Source: Gammaproteobacteria bacterium (GTDB lineage: Bacteria; Pseudomonadota; Gammaproteobacteria; Pseudomonadales; UBA5518). Taken from it: 64,000 nucleotides of DNA. The notes below the pieces were generated by a model. The model saw only the letters and a program-made list of their open reading frames with translations, made no database searches and was not told where the DNA came from. Of the stretch, positions 30,449 through 41,421 are shown one piece after another (position 1 is the stretch's first letter; the number at the start of each line of letters is the position of its first letter). Position numbers and translations under genes: made by a program. The stretch lies in assembly GCA_016705365.1 (NCBI GenBank), contig JADIYI010000002.1, positions 558,001 through 622,000 on the forward strand, read 5' to 3'.

Positions 30449-31633
30449 TCAGCAGGCAGGCGGCGGGATCAGACGAACATTGACCACTCCCTCCACGGCA
30501 CGGATCCCGTCGAGCAATGTTTGCGAGGGCGCGCCTTCGATATCGATCAGGTTATAGGCCAGGTTGTCGCGGCTCTTGTTCAGCATGTCCACGACGTTGA
30601 TTTCGGCTGAGGCGAGCAGGGACAGGATATTGCCGAGCATACCGGGCACATTGCTATTGGTCACCGACAACCGGTATCCCACCGTGCGCTCGAGTTCCAG
30701 CCCGGGAAAGTTGACCGAGTTGCGGATATTGCCGTGCTCGAGAAACGACCTCAGTTGATCCGCCGCCATGACCGCGCAGTTTTCCTCCGCCTCTTCGGTG
30801 CTTGCCCCGATGTGCGGCATGAGGATGACGTCGCTGCGTCCGAGCAGGCGCGGATGGGGGAAATCCGCGATGTAACGACCCAACAGGCCGGAATCGAGCG
30901 CGCTCACGATCGCTTCCACATCGACGATTTCCTCGCGGGCAAAATTGAGCAGGCAAGCGCCCTTGCGGAAATGGACGACATTGCCGGCGTTGACCAGGTT
31001 GCGCGTCGACTCGAGAACCGGCAGGTGCAGGCTGATGAAATCAGCACGGGCAAACAGCGAATTCATGTTCGCCATGCGCTTGACTTCGCTCGGCAGGCGC
31101 CACGCCGCTTCCACCGACAACGCGGGATCGTAACCAATGACCTCCATGCCCATCGAGAGCCCCAGGCGTGCCACTTTGGAACCAATTGCGCCAAGCCCGA
31201 CCACACCCAGCGTCTTGCCACGAATTTCCTGTCCCGCAAAGCGCTTCTTCTCCTGCTCGAGCAATTTGCTCATGTCGGCAGCCGCCATATCCGAAGCCAG
31301 CGAATTCACATACTGAACGCCTTCATAGATGCCGCGCGAGCCAAGCAGCAGCGCGGCGGCAACCAGTTCCTTGACCGCATTGGCATTGGCTCCCGGGGTG
31401 TTGAACACCGGAATGCCGCGTGCCGTACAGGCATCGATCGGTATGTTGTTTACGCCTGCACCGGCTCGCGCGACCGCCTTCACCTGCGCAGTGATCTGCT
31501 CCGCGACGAGTTTGTGGCTGCGCAACAACAGCGCATCCGGTGCGTCGGCATCGCTGCCCACCTGATAACACTCGCGGGGAAACCGATCGAGCCCTTTTAC
31601 CGAAATCTGGTTATAGGTTCTTATCCTGAACAT
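30449..31633 (-). CDS. serA: D-3-phosphoglycerate dehydrogenase
   Basis: Oxidises 3-phosphoglycerate to phosphohydroxypyruvate, the first step of serine synthesis. The 394-aa protein belongs to the short class: substrate domain with AGAGVNNIP, NAD domain with GLGAIGSKVA (about 147-156), catalytic Arg in NFAREEIVD and His in LMPHIGAS, then a C-terminal ACT-type regulatory domain for serine. The start at 31633 is fixed by GGGAG eight nt upstream; an ATG six nt earlier lies too close to that site. DUF1285 follows closely. A TAAAAT (31735-31740) inside the end of the PPTase gene may be its -10. Confidence 0.95.
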   Translation of the reverse strand: MFRIRTYNQISVKGLDRFPRECYQVGSDADAPDALLLRSHKLVAEQITAQVKAVARAGAGVNNIPIDACTARGIPVFNTPGANANAVKELVAAALLLGSRGIYEGVQYVNSLASDMAAADMSKLLEQEKKRFAGQEIRGKTLGVVGLGAIGSKVARLGLSMGMEVIGYDPALSVEAAWRLPSEVKRMANMNSLFARADFISLHLPVLESTRNLVNAGNVVHFRKGACLLNFAREEIVDVEAIVSALDSGLLGRYIADFPHPRLLGRSDVILMPHIGASTEEAEENCAVMAADQLRSFLEHGNIRNSVNFPGLELERTVGYRLSVTNSNVPGMLGNILSLLASAEINVVDMLNKSRDNLAYNLIDIEGAPSQTLLDGIRAVEGVVNVRLIPPPAC

Positions 31634-31765
31634 CTGCATCTCTCCCGGCTGTGGTCTGCAACAAAACCCGCTGCTGAACTGCACCACCACATCGGAGTAC
31701 GCAGTGACGCCAGGCGGGCGGCATCAAAGCGGCCATTTTAGCCCAGGAGCGCCCGCAGGGTGTTT

Positions 31766-32590
31766 TCAATTGGCGGTAATCCGACGGGTCCGGCCGCGCA
31801 TCGGCACTTCGACGAGGCGCCATTCGATCCAGGGCCTTGCATCAAACCAGATTGGCGCCCGGTCCAGAGGGTGTGTGATCGCCAGGGCGGCACTGTACCC
31901 GCCCGCGAGACGATAACTGCAGAACGACCACGCCGCAGGGCATGTTTCGCACACCGGAGCGACATCGAAGAGCAGCCTTCCGCAGCCAGCATCCTGATCG
32001 AACCAGAACCCGTCGAGAGGCAACCTCAGACCGAGTCCACGCGCCTTGACAAAACTCTCCTTCAAGGACCACAGATCGTAGAATTGTCGCACCAGCGAGG
32101 ACCCGCGCAAACCAGCCAGCGTCAATGCCTCCGAGGGCGCGAAATTGCGCTGTGCGAGCGCATGAAAACGGCGCGACTCACGATGTTGCTCGATATCCAC
32201 ACCGATTTCGCATGGCGCCATGGATAGTGCCAGCAGTGCGACCGATCCGGAATGGGAAAGATTGAACAGAGGAGCGCGCTGCCCCCGAGGGCCCGCAACG
32301 AAAGGCTTTCCGTCCGCGTTGGTGATGAACCGCCAGGCCTCGGGGGCAACCGGCGCGTATTGCGACAGAACCAGACGAAGAAAAGCGTGACTCGAAAGAA
32401 AGCGATGCCGGTCCCGGGCGTGGATGAATCGCCGATGGCGTCGCTGTTCATTTTCATCGAGAAGAGCAGCAAAACGCCTCAGCAGCGCCGGATCCGTATC
32501 GGTATCGAGTTCGCAGCGCCAAATATGCACATCGCCGTCCTGCAATCGCGGCGGCGCCGCGCTCCACGCATTCTCGGGCGCGCTGCTCAC
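31766..32590 (-). CDS. 4'-phosphopantetheinyl transferase, Sfp type
   Basis: Transfers phosphopantetheine from CoA to a serine of carrier proteins. The 274-aa protein has the three family blocks: FNLSHSG (about 109-115), the Mg-binding GVDIEQ (about 130-135) and WSLKESFVKARGLGL (about 174-188). It lies 16 nt downstream of ppiD and is probably read from the same transcript. An AcpS gene is not in the window, so this enzyme may serve AcpP of primary metabolism, as in pseudomonads, or secondary carriers; this is inference. Confidence 0.93.
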   Translation of the reverse strand: MSSAPENAWSAAPPRLQDGDVHIWRCELDTDTDPALLRRFAALLDENEQRRHRRFIHARDRHRFLSSHAFLRLVLSQYAPVAPEAWRFITNADGKPFVAGPRGQRAPLFNLSHSGSVALLALSMAPCEIGVDIEQHRESRRFHALAQRNFAPSEALTLAGLRGSSLVRQFYDLWSLKESFVKARGLGLRLPLDGFWFDQDAGCGRLLFDVAPVCETCPAAWSFCSYRLAGGYSAALAITHPLDRAPIWFDARPWIEWRLVEVPMRGRTRRITAN

Positions 32591-32606
32591 TCTCGGCTAC
32601 CCGTGT

Positions 32607-34472
32607 TCAGCGTCGCTCTATGCTGGCGACCTGACGCAACCGGTTTTGGTAATGCGCGGTGATTTCGCGACCGCGAGCCTGCTGCATCAGATTTCCGAGG
32701 ACCTGCCGTTGCTCTTCGGGAATTCCCGCGAAATCTCCTTCATGAAAATTAGCGGTTTTGAAAACCACCGCATCGCCGCTGGGCAACACCACACTCCCGA
32801 AGCCGGTGCCGGCCTCGGTGCGCGGCGTGGCAAATACCGCGTTGCCGATCTCCACCGCCAGTTCCGGTGAACCACGACGGTACTGCAGGACAACCTGCCA
32901 CTGATAACCGTTTTTCCTTGCCAGCGTTTCCACGTCCTGTCCGGCTTTCATGGATGCCAGGATCTCGTCGCCCTCGGCCCGGACCTTCTCGCGGATCAAC
33001 GATTCACGCAACAGGTCCGCGATGCGGTCATGAACATCCGCCAGCTCCTGTTGTCTTTCCTTCTGGTGCTGTTCGAGGCGCAGCACCATGGCGTGCCCGG
33101 AATCGATTTCGATCAACTCGCTGTTCTGGGCATTGTCCAGCACATCCTTGCTGAAAGCAGCCCTGATCACCCGGGCATCTGCAAACAGCCCCTCACCCCC
33201 GCGTCGACCGAACAAGCCGCTGCTCTCAATCCCGAGATCGAGTTCTTTTGCAGCTTCCGACAAGCCATCGGAATTGAACGTCAAGTCGGCAAGTTTCTCG
33301 CTGCGCTCCACAAACAGCGGTTCTGCCGCCGCGCGTTGCAGATCTTTCTCGATAGCCCCCCGCATCTCGTCAAAACCCGGTGCCTCCTGGACGCGCACCT
33401 CGAGCAATTTGACAAGATGCCAGCCGGAGTCGGTCTGAATCGGTTCGGAAATCCCGCCCGGCTCGAGCCCGGCGAGCGCTTCCTCGAACTCGGCCGGAAA
33501 GGCGTCACCCGCGGAGAACCCCAGATCACCGCCACTGTTCGCGGAGCCTACGTCCTCGGAATTCTCGCGCGCCAGCGCAGCAAAATCCGCACCTGCGAGG
33601 GACTTCTCGCGCAGGGCGGCAAGCTTCTCCCTGGCCTGCTCGTCCGCAAGCGAGGAAAGCATGATGTGCGCGGCATGACGTTCCGTTACGCCCTTGAAGT
33701 TCGCCATTCGGCTCTCGTATTCGCGACGCAGATCCGGTTCCGATACCGGCTTGACCAGGTCTTCGAGCTTGAGTTCCAGATACTCCACGCTGACCTGTTC
33801 CTCGGTACGGAAATCTGTCTTGTTCTCGTCGTAGTATTTGCGGACCTGCTCTTCGGGAACGGTTATCCCGCCGCCTGAAGCGGCGACCGGTATGGTGAGA
33901 TAACGCACGTCCATCGATTGCTGCGTAATGCGGGCGACCTCGCGCAGTTCGTGCTCGGTAACGAACTCGCTCGCCGCGAGTCCACTCATCACCTGGGACA
34001 TGAGGATTTCTTCGCGCAGCAAACCCTTGTAATACGAAGGGCTCATCCCGTTACTGGCAAGAATGCCCTGGAAGCGCGCCTGGGAAAATTTGCCATCGTC
34101 CTGAAAGCTCGTGTTCTCGAGAATGATCTGGTTCAGCATCGCTTCGCTTACACGAAAGCCGGCCTCCTCCGCCACCTGTTGCACCAGTTTGCGATCGATG
34201 AGGGCATCGAGTACCGGTCCACGCAAGCGCGCCTCATCGAGCAATGCGGGATCGGGATTGTCCTGCGCCTGATCGAGCAGCCGCCGGCGCTGCAACTCGA
34301 CACCCTGAGCCAGCTCGGATTCGCTGATGGCTTCGCCGTTGACCCGCGCGGCATCCGGTGCCGAGCCGCTAAAGAATGCATCGATACCGAACACGGCAAA
34401 CGGCACCGCGATCAGCGCAATGATCACCTTGGCAACGGTTCCCTGGAGTTTGTCCCGGATGTTTTGCAGCAT
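32607..34472 (-). CDS. ppiD: Periplasmic folding chaperone PpiD (SurA-like peptidyl-prolyl isomerase)
   Basis: Inner-membrane-anchored chaperone that meets nascent proteins leaving Sec. The 621-aa protein has a single membrane anchor at about 13-33 with the conserved MLQNIRDKLQG start, a SurA_N-like helical domain, a parvulin rotamase domain (about 265-360, RHAAHIML and GWHLVKLLEV), and a second degenerate unit at the C-terminus. Length matches E. coli PpiD (623). It follows hupB with 132 nt between, the usual lon-hupB-ppiD order. Confidence 0.96.
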   Translation of the reverse strand: MLQNIRDKLQGTVAKVIIALIAVPFAVFGIDAFFSGSAPDAARVNGEAISESELAQGVELQRRRLLDQAQDNPDPALLDEARLRGPVLDALIDRKLVQQVAEEAGFRVSEAMLNQIILENTSFQDDGKFSQARFQGILASNGMSPSYYKGLLREEILMSQVMSGLAASEFVTEHELREVARITQQSMDVRYLTIPVAASGGGITVPEEQVRKYYDENKTDFRTEEQVSVEYLELKLEDLVKPVSEPDLRREYESRMANFKGVTERHAAHIMLSSLADEQAREKLAALREKSLAGADFAALARENSEDVGSANSGGDLGFSAGDAFPAEFEEALAGLEPGGISEPIQTDSGWHLVKLLEVRVQEAPGFDEMRGAIEKDLQRAAAEPLFVERSEKLADLTFNSDGLSEAAKELDLGIESSGLFGRRGGEGLFADARVIRAAFSKDVLDNAQNSELIEIDSGHAMVLRLEQHQKERQQELADVHDRIADLLRESLIREKVRAEGDEILASMKAGQDVETLARKNGYQWQVVLQYRRGSPELAVEIGNAVFATPRTEAGTGFGSVVLPSGDAVVFKTANFHEGDFAGIPEEQRQVLGNLMQQARGREITAHYQNRLRQVASIERR

Positions 34473-34604
34473 TGCGGCGCACGCCCCGCTGGAATGGATG
34501 GAAGGTTCGTTGGATGGAACGGCGATGCCGGTTCGATCAGGTCAGCACGCAAACCTGACGCCGCGACCGGCAGGAACCTGCCCTGAGGTCCGGATTGCGA
34601 GGTC

Positions 34605-34877
34605 TCAGTTGACGGCGTCCTTGAGTGCCTTGCCAGGCTTGAAACCGGGAATCCGGCTCGCTTTGATGACCATGGTCGCACCGGTCTGGGGATTGCGGCC
34701 CTGGCGTTCTGCACGATCCTTCACCGCAAAAGTCCCAAAGCCAACCAATGCAACCTGCTCGCCGTTCCTGAGTGCCGCGGTTATTCCCTCGAGCATCGCA
34801 TCCAGTGCGCGCGCAGCGGATGCCTTGGAAATATCGGATTTGTCTGCAATGAGATCGATCATATCGGATTTATTCAC
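34605..34877 (-). CDS. hupB: DNA-binding protein HU-beta
   Basis: Histone-like nucleoid protein; the 90-aa length is canonical. The protein begins MNKSDMIDLIA from a GTG at 34877, has the beta-arm GRNPQTGATMVIKASRIPGF with the intercalating proline (about 56-75) and ends KALKDAVN. A second GTG two codons upstream is possible; neither has a strong Shine-Dalgarno. A promoter with TTGACC and TGTAAA 17 nt apart lies at 34951-34979. Position between lon and ppiD is the standard one. Confidence 0.97.
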   Translation of the reverse strand: MNKSDMIDLIADKSDISKASAARALDAMLEGITAALRNGEQVALVGFGTFAVKDRAERQGRNPQTGATMVIKASRIPGFKPGKALKDAVN

Positions 34878-34950
34878 ATCCACACCTGTCAAGTATTCAG
34901 AATTTTGATTTGAAACGCACCGCTATACGACCGGTACGAGGGGCGTGAAG

Positions 34951-34979
34951 TTTACACCACCAGCGCCCAAGAAGGTCAA
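34951..34979 (-). promoter_or_regulatory. Sigma70-type promoter for hupB
   Basis: On the minus strand TTGACC (34979-34974) and TGTAAA (34956-34951) are separated by 17 nt, about 75 nt upstream of the hupB start and just after the lon stop. This gives hupB expression independent of lon. Confidence 0.55.
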
Positions 34980-34992
34980 GCGATACACTGAC

Positions 34993-37419
34993 TCAATGCG
35001 TGTTGATTCTGCTTTCATCAACACCGCGTTCGATCTCTGCCGCAGCTTTTTCGCTCAGCCGCTTCCACTCCTCGTCCGATACCGGATCGGGCATCCGCTC
35101 GAGCGCGATGTCGAGAACCTGATCTATCCAGCGTACCGGGCGTATTTCAAGCGCGCTCTTTATGTTCTCTGGAATTTCCTTCAGATCGCGCTCATTCTCT
35201 TCGGGGATCACGACCGTCTTGATGCCTCCGCGATGCGCTGCCAGCAGTTTCTCCTTGAGGCCACCGATCGCGAGCACCTGTCCGCGCAGGGTTATTTCTC
35301 CGGTCATCGCCACATCGGCACGCACTGCGATACCGGTCAGTACGGACACGATCGCCGTGCACATGCCGATTCCCGCACTCGGGCCATCCTTGGGCGTCGC
35401 GCCTTCGGGCACGTGTATATGCAGATCATATTTTTCGTGGATATCGGGGCGAATCCCCAGCATTTTTGCACGGCTGCGCACGACCGTCATCGCAGCCTGG
35501 ATCGACTCCTGCATTACATCTCCGAGCGAACCGGTCCGTACGTGTCGCCCTTTGCCAGGGACCGCCACTGCCTCGATGGTCAGCAACTCTCCGCCTACCT
35601 GTGTCCAGGCCAACCCGGTGACCTGACCGACACGATTCTGATCGAGCGCTTCGCCATAGCGGAATTTGCGCACGCCGCTGTATTCCTCGAGCGCACTCTC
35701 CGTCACCTTCGGATGGGCTTCCTCGACGTTGTTCTTCAGCGACAGCCGCTTCACCTGTTTGCGGCAGATCTTGGCAATTTCGCGCTCCAGATTGCGCACA
35801 CCGGACTCTCGGGTGTAATAACGAATGATGTCGCGGATGGCGCCCCGCCCGAATCCGAGCTCATCGCCGGACAGTCCGGCGTTTTTCAACTGCTTCGGTA
35901 CCAGATACCGTTCGGCGATATTGATTTTCTCGTCTTCCGTGTAGCCGGGAATACGAATCACTTCCATCCTGTCCAGCAAAGGCGCAGGAATATTCATCGA
36001 GTTGGACGTGCAGATGAACATCACATCGGAAAGATCGTAGTCCACTTCGAGATAATGATCATTGAACGCATGATTCTGCTCGGGATCCAGAACCTCCAGC
36101 AATGCCGAGGCGGGATCACCGCGGTGATCCATCCCGATCTTGTCGACTTCGTCGAGCAAAAACAATGGATTGCGAACCCCGGCCTTGGACAGCTTCTGGA
36201 GGATTTTGCCCGGCAAGGAGCCTATGTAGGTGCGTCGATGCCCGCGAATCTCCGCCTCGTCACGCACCCCGCCCAAGGCCATGCGCACGAAGCGGCGGTT
36301 GGTCGCACGGGCAATGCTCTCACCGAGCGAGGTCTTTCCAACGCCTGGCGGCCCGACAAAACACAGCACTGGCCCCTTGGCCTTGCCGACGCGCTTTTGC
36401 ACTGCAAGATATTCGAGAATCCGTTCCTTGACCTCTTCCAGGCCATAGTGATCCTGTTCCAGGATCTGTGACGCACGTGCGAGGTCATTGCGCACCTTGC
36501 TGCGCTTTTTCCACGGCACGGAAACCATCCAGTCGAGGTAGCTGCGCACCACCGATGCCTCGGCAGACATCGGCGACATCATCTTGAGCTTGTTGAGTTC
36601 GGCAAGCGCCTTGGTCTCGGCTTCACGCGCCATGCCCGCGCCGCGAATACGCTTGTCGAGATTTTCGAACTCGCTGGGGGCATCCTCCAGATCTCCAAGC
36701 TCCTTCTGGATCGCCTTCATCTGCTCGTTCAGGTAGTACTCGCGCTGGCTCTTCTCCATCTGTTTCTTGACCCGGCCGCGAACACGCTTCTCGACCTGGA
36801 ACAGTTCGATCTCGCCTTCCATGAGACCCATCAGGTGTTCGATGCGCTCCGCCGTTCCCGTTAGCTCGAGAATTTCCTGCTTCTGGGCGAGTTCGAGCGA
36901 CATGTGCGCAGCAATGGTGTCAGCCAGGCGCCCGGGATCATCTATGCCGCTGAGTGCGCTCAGTACTTCCGCCGGCACTTTCTTGCCGAGATTTACGTAC
37001 TGCTCGAACAGGCGCATGCAGGCACGCACAAGCGCTTCGCCTTCTTTATCCTGCAGGCGATTGCCCGGCGTCAGCCGAACATCCGCAGCCAGATAGTCGG
37101 CATGCTCGGTCACCGCTTCGACCAGCGCGCGCTCGCTGCCTTCGACCAGCACCTTGACGGTGCCGTCCGGCAGCTTGAGCAGTTGCAGCACGTTGGCGAC
37201 GGTACCAACCTTGTATATTTCCTTCTGTCCGGGATCATCCTCCGCGGCGCTGCGCTGCGCGACCAGCAGAATTTTCTTCTCGGCAGACATCGCCGCATCC
37301 AGCGCACTGATCGACTTCTCGCGACCGACGAACAATGGAATCACCATGTGCGGAAAAACCACGACATCACGCAGTGGCAGCAACGGCAACGTCGCCAGAG
37401 CGCCAGTTCCGGACTTCAT
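34993..37419 (-). CDS. lon: ATP-dependent protease Lon
   Basis: Cytoplasmic AAA+ serine protease that degrades misfolded and regulatory proteins. The 808-aa protein has the N-terminal substrate domain (LPLLPLRDVVVFPHMVIPL), Walker A GPPGVGKTS (about 356-364), and the protease domain with catalytic Ser in PKDGPSAGI (about 677) and Lys in GGLKEKLLAAHRGG. Length is close to the 784 aa of E. coli. It lies downstream of clpX in the tig-clpP-clpX-lon block with a 119-nt gap that contains a CCCGGC/GCCGGG hairpin and a TAGAAT candidate -10; no convincing sigma-32 promoter was seen. Confidence 0.98.
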   Translation of the reverse strand: MKSGTGALATLPLLPLRDVVVFPHMVIPLFVGREKSISALDAAMSAEKKILLVAQRSAAEDDPGQKEIYKVGTVANVLQLLKLPDGTVKVLVEGSERALVEAVTEHADYLAADVRLTPGNRLQDKEGEALVRACMRLFEQYVNLGKKVPAEVLSALSGIDDPGRLADTIAAHMSLELAQKQEILELTGTAERIEHLMGLMEGEIELFQVEKRVRGRVKKQMEKSQREYYLNEQMKAIQKELGDLEDAPSEFENLDKRIRGAGMAREAETKALAELNKLKMMSPMSAEASVVRSYLDWMVSVPWKKRSKVRNDLARASQILEQDHYGLEEVKERILEYLAVQKRVGKAKGPVLCFVGPPGVGKTSLGESIARATNRRFVRMALGGVRDEAEIRGHRRTYIGSLPGKILQKLSKAGVRNPLFLLDEVDKIGMDHRGDPASALLEVLDPEQNHAFNDHYLEVDYDLSDVMFICTSNSMNIPAPLLDRMEVIRIPGYTEDEKINIAERYLVPKQLKNAGLSGDELGFGRGAIRDIIRYYTRESGVRNLEREIAKICRKQVKRLSLKNNVEEAHPKVTESALEEYSGVRKFRYGEALDQNRVGQVTGLAWTQVGGELLTIEAVAVPGKGRHVRTGSLGDVMQESIQAAMTVVRSRAKMLGIRPDIHEKYDLHIHVPEGATPKDGPSAGIGMCTAIVSVLTGIAVRADVAMTGEITLRGQVLAIGGLKEKLLAAHRGGIKTVVIPEENERDLKEIPENIKSALEIRPVRWIDQVLDIALERMPDPVSDEEWKRLSEKAAAEIERGVDESRINTH

Positions 37420-37538
37420 GTATCAACTCCTTGCCCCCGGAGGGCATGAATACAGACACCCCGGCGCACAAGCCGGGATCGATCGATGAGGGAGATTCTA
37501 CAGGACGTGGCCCGGCGCGTCTTGCGCCGCGCGCAAGC

Positions 37539-38813
<1,275 letters not shown>

Positions 38814-38895
38814 TCCCGCTCCGCCCGAATGGATTCACACATCAAATCGGCTCCCCCGGTCTCCGGATGGTCGCCAGCTGCCCGCATTGCCGGAA

Positions 38896-38904
38896 AGTCT
38901 AGCA
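38896..38904 (-). promoter_or_regulatory. Extended -10 element upstream of clpX
   Basis: On the minus strand TG-C-TAGACT lies 83 nt upstream of the clpX start in the clpP-clpX gap. No matching -35 hexamer is visible. It could add clpX transcription to readthrough from clpP. Confidence 0.35.
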
Positions 38905-38924
38905 GGATAGCCCCAAATTGGTAC

Positions 38925-39557
38925 CTATTTGCCGGGGCGCCCGCTGAGAACCTCATCGACGATGCCATACTCGCGTGCCTTGTCCGGGCTCATGAAATTA
39001 TCGCGTTCGGTATCGCGCGCCACTGTTTCAATGGATTGCCCGGTGTGCTTTGCCAGCAACATGTTCAGCCGCTCGCGTATGATGAGAATCTCGCGCGCAT
39101 GGATATCGATATCGGACGCCTGCCCGTGCGCGCCACCGCTCGGCTGGTGGATCATGATGCGCGAATTCGGCAGCGCATAGCGCTTTCCAGCGGCCCCTCC
39201 GGCCAACAGAAACGCACCCATGCTCGCGGCCTGACCAATACACATTGTGCTCACATCGGGCTTTATGAACTGCATCGTGTCATAGATGGCGAGGCCAGAA
39301 GTGACCGATCCCCCCGGAGAATTGATGTAAAGGTGTATGTCCTTGTCCGGATTCTCCGACTCGAGAAACAGCATCTGGGCGACGACCAGATTCGCCATAT
39401 GATCCTCGACGGGGCCAACCATGAAGATAACACGCTCCTTCAGCAGCCTCGAATAGATGTCATAAGAGCGCTCTCCGCGCGCGGTTTGCTCTACAACAAT
39501 CGGTACCAGCCCAAGGCCGGTAATGGCCTGTGATTGACGCTCTCCGCGTTGCTCCAT
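38925..39557 (-). CDS. clpP: ATP-dependent Clp protease proteolytic subunit
   Basis: Serine peptidase that forms the barrel of ClpXP/ClpAP. The 210-aa protein has the catalytic triad Ser112 (GQAASMGAF), His137 (MIHQPSG) and Asp182 (VARDTERD). The N-terminal ITGLGLVPIVVEQT block shows the typical propeptide region. The start at 39557 is chosen because AGGAGAG lies 6 nt upstream; the frame stays open to 39644 through the end of tig. It lies 61 nt downstream of tig. Confidence 0.98.
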   Translation of the reverse strand: MEQRGERQSQAITGLGLVPIVVEQTARGERSYDIYSRLLKERVIFMVGPVEDHMANLVVAQMLFLESENPDKDIHLYINSPGGSVTSGLAIYDTMQFIKPDVSTMCIGQAASMGAFLLAGGAAGKRYALPNSRIMIHQPSGGAHGQASDIDIHAREILIIRERLNMLLAKHTGQSIETVARDTERDNFMSPDKAREYGIVDEVLSGRPGK

Positions 39558-39589
39558 GATCTCTCCTGCCAGATGGGTGCGAATATCGG

Positions 39590-39609
39590 GGCGCGCGAAC
39601 CCGCGCGCC
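39590..39609. other. GC-rich perfect hairpin between tig and clpP
   Basis: Eight-bp arms GGCGCGCG/CGCGCGCC around a 4-nt loop. On the minus strand no T tract follows, so it is not a classic terminator; it could tune the tig/clpP transcript ratio or mRNA decay. Confidence 0.5.
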
Positions 39610-39618
39610 AGCTGGAAC

Positions 39619-40941
39619 TCAGGGCTGCGCCGGCCGGGGAGCATCTGCGCGCAGCGCTTCCTCGTAGGTGCAACGGAGCTCGGTTACTGCGGCGCGCTCG
39701 AGAATCAGATCGATCACCTGATCCTCGAGCACCACGGCTTCGACCGAGGCGAGTTGTTCCCTGTTTCCGTAATACCAGCTGATGACTTCCTCCGGTTCCT
39801 CGTAGGTGGAGGCCATCTCCTCAACGACCGCCCGTACGCGGGCAGCGTCGGCCTTGAGCGCTTCCTTGCGAATCACTTCCCCGAGCAACAGGCCCATCGC
39901 CACCCGGCGCTCGGCCTGGGAGCGGAACATATCGTCAGGCAGCATGTTCTCGTCAATGCGTGCCGCATCACCGCCGAACTGGCGCAAGGTCTGTTTGCGA
40001 AGGGCGCCGATTTCCTGCTTGACGAGTGCTTGCGGGACGGCGATGTCCGAGCGCTCGTGCAGCGAGTTGATGACCCGCCCCTTGACCTTGTTGCGTAGCG
40101 CCTGCTTCAGTTCACGCTCCATGTTCGAGCGCACCTCGACACGAAAGGCATCGAGGCCGCCTTCCGCAACGCCGTAGCGCGCGAAAAACTCATCGTCGAG
40201 CTCCGGAAGCTGCTTCTCCGAAACCGCATTCAGCCGGACTTCAAACTGCACCTGTGTGCCGCGCAGATTCTCCGCGTGATATTCGTCGGGGAAACGCAGA
40301 TCAAGAGTCCTCGTTTCGCCGCTCGCCATTCCCTCCAGGCCGGATTCAAAACCGGGAATCATCCGCCCGGTGCCCAGGTGCAGATCGCTGCCCTTGGCAC
40401 TTCCGCCGTCAAACTCCTCGCCATCTCGCCGGCCGGTGAAATCGATGTTCACCCGATCCCCATCCCGGGCCACACGCTCGACCGCAATCCAGGTCGCCTG
40501 CTGGTTGCGCAGCACATCGATCATGTGATCGATGTCCGCTTCGGTGACTTCGGCAATCGGTTTCTCTACGCTGAGCTTGCCGAAATCGATCAGTTCGATT
40601 TCCGGGTAGACCTCGAAAGTCGCGGTAAATTCAAGGTCACGCCCGCTACCGAAGGCCCGCGGCTCGATGACCGGTTGCCCGGCAGGCTTTAGATCCTCCT
40701 GCCGAACCGCCTCATAGAATGACTGGCTCATGACCTCGCCCAGCACTTCTTGACGCACACCTGCCCCAAAACGCTGACGCACGACCTTCATCGGCACCTT
40801 GCCTTGCCGAAAACCTTTCAATCTTATGGATTTGGCCGCCTTTTCAAGGCGCGCGGCAATCTCGGAATCGATCCGTGCCGCCGGTACACCGATGGTCAGC
40901 CGCCGACCAAGTCCCGAAGTGATTTCAACGGAAACCTGCAT
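39619..40941 (-). CDS. tig: Trigger factor
   Basis: Ribosome-associated chaperone and prolyl isomerase. The 440-aa protein has the ribosome-binding domain with the GFRQGKVPMKVVRQRFG signature (about 43-59), the FKBP-like domain (about 155-240, DRVNIDFTGRRDGEEFDGG) and the C-terminal helical arms. Start at 40941 follows AGAGAGG; an upstream frame extension of six codons lacks support. It heads the tig-clpP-clpX-lon block and its promoter (41127-41135) lies about 190 nt upstream. Confidence 0.97.
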   Translation of the reverse strand: MQVSVEITSGLGRRLTIGVPAARIDSEIAARLEKAAKSIRLKGFRQGKVPMKVVRQRFGAGVRQEVLGEVMSQSFYEAVRQEDLKPAGQPVIEPRAFGSGRDLEFTATFEVYPEIELIDFGKLSVEKPIAEVTEADIDHMIDVLRNQQATWIAVERVARDGDRVNIDFTGRRDGEEFDGGSAKGSDLHLGTGRMIPGFESGLEGMASGETRTLDLRFPDEYHAENLRGTQVQFEVRLNAVSEKQLPELDDEFFARYGVAEGGLDAFRVEVRSNMERELKQALRNKVKGRVINSLHERSDIAVPQALVKQEIGALRKQTLRQFGGDAARIDENMLPDDMFRSQAERRVAMGLLLGEVIRKEALKADAARVRAVVEEMASTYEEPEEVISWYYGNREQLASVEAVVLEDQVIDLILERAAVTELRCTYEEALRADAPRPAQP

Positions 40942-41126
40942 TTCAAACCTCTCTCTCAAAATCTGTTGTCACCACGATTCACGGGGCCAATAACCGCGCA
41001 CAGTGGCAGGCTCGGGGCACGCCTCTGCCTGCGGCAGAGTAACTGCCCCGTGTCATCTCTAAAGACAGCCGGATCGGCGCACATTCCAGGCTCGGTCAGG
41101 TGCTTGCGCCCGCTGCAAGGGCGCGC

Positions 41127-41135
41127 ATTCTAGCA
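41127..41135 (-). promoter_or_regulatory. Extended -10 promoter for tig
   Basis: TG-C-TAGAAT on the minus strand, 186 nt upstream of the tig start and 35 nt downstream of tRNA-Leu. It implies a long tig leader of about 180 nt. The -35 is weak. Confidence 0.5.
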
Positions 41136-41169
41136 CGGGATTTTGCTTTCTGGACTCAAAGCACGGAGA

Positions 41170-41254
41170 TGGTGCGAAAGGAGAGACTCGAACTCTCACG
41201 CCTTGCGGCACTGGAACCTAAATCCAGCGGGTCTACCAGTTCCCCCACTTTCGC
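41170..41254 (-). tRNA. tRNA-Leu (anticodon UAG)
   Basis: An 85-nt cloverleaf on the minus strand including an encoded CCA (41172-41170). The acceptor stem GCGAAAG/CTTTCGC, D arm with GGTAGAC, anticodon stem CTGGA/TCCAG around loop TTTAGGT (anticodon TAG), a class II variable arm, and T arm GAGAGTTCGAGTCTCTC are all present. It reads CUA-family leucine codons. Confidence 0.97.
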
Positions 41255-41308
41255 GCTGTCTCTGGCATCGCATCGATTGGTTTCTCAAAAAAAGCCACCA
41301 ACTTCATG

Positions 41309-41314
41309 ATTATA
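41309..41314 (-). promoter_or_regulatory. Candidate -10 of the tRNA-Leu gene
   Basis: TATAAT on the minus strand, 55 nt upstream of the mature tRNA 5' end. The matching -35 is poor and the motif is part of a palindromic ATTATAAT, so strand is uncertain. Confidence 0.35.
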
Positions 41315-41421
41315 ATCGCTTTTGCCCCCCTTCCGACACGTACGCGAGAGAGACATGCGGCCTGTGCATTGGCGACACCGAGCACCGCGAGCGGCAGCCG
41401 GATGTCTGACCCACGGCGCGA

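Noticed and set aside
37420..37538. Sigma-32 heat-shock promoter before lon
   Set aside because: No CTTGAA-CCCCAT pair with correct spacing could be found in the gap.
41100..41309. Plus-strand frame of 69 codons (ERLELSRLAALEPKSS)
   Set aside because: Antisense of tRNA-Leu; another common false call.
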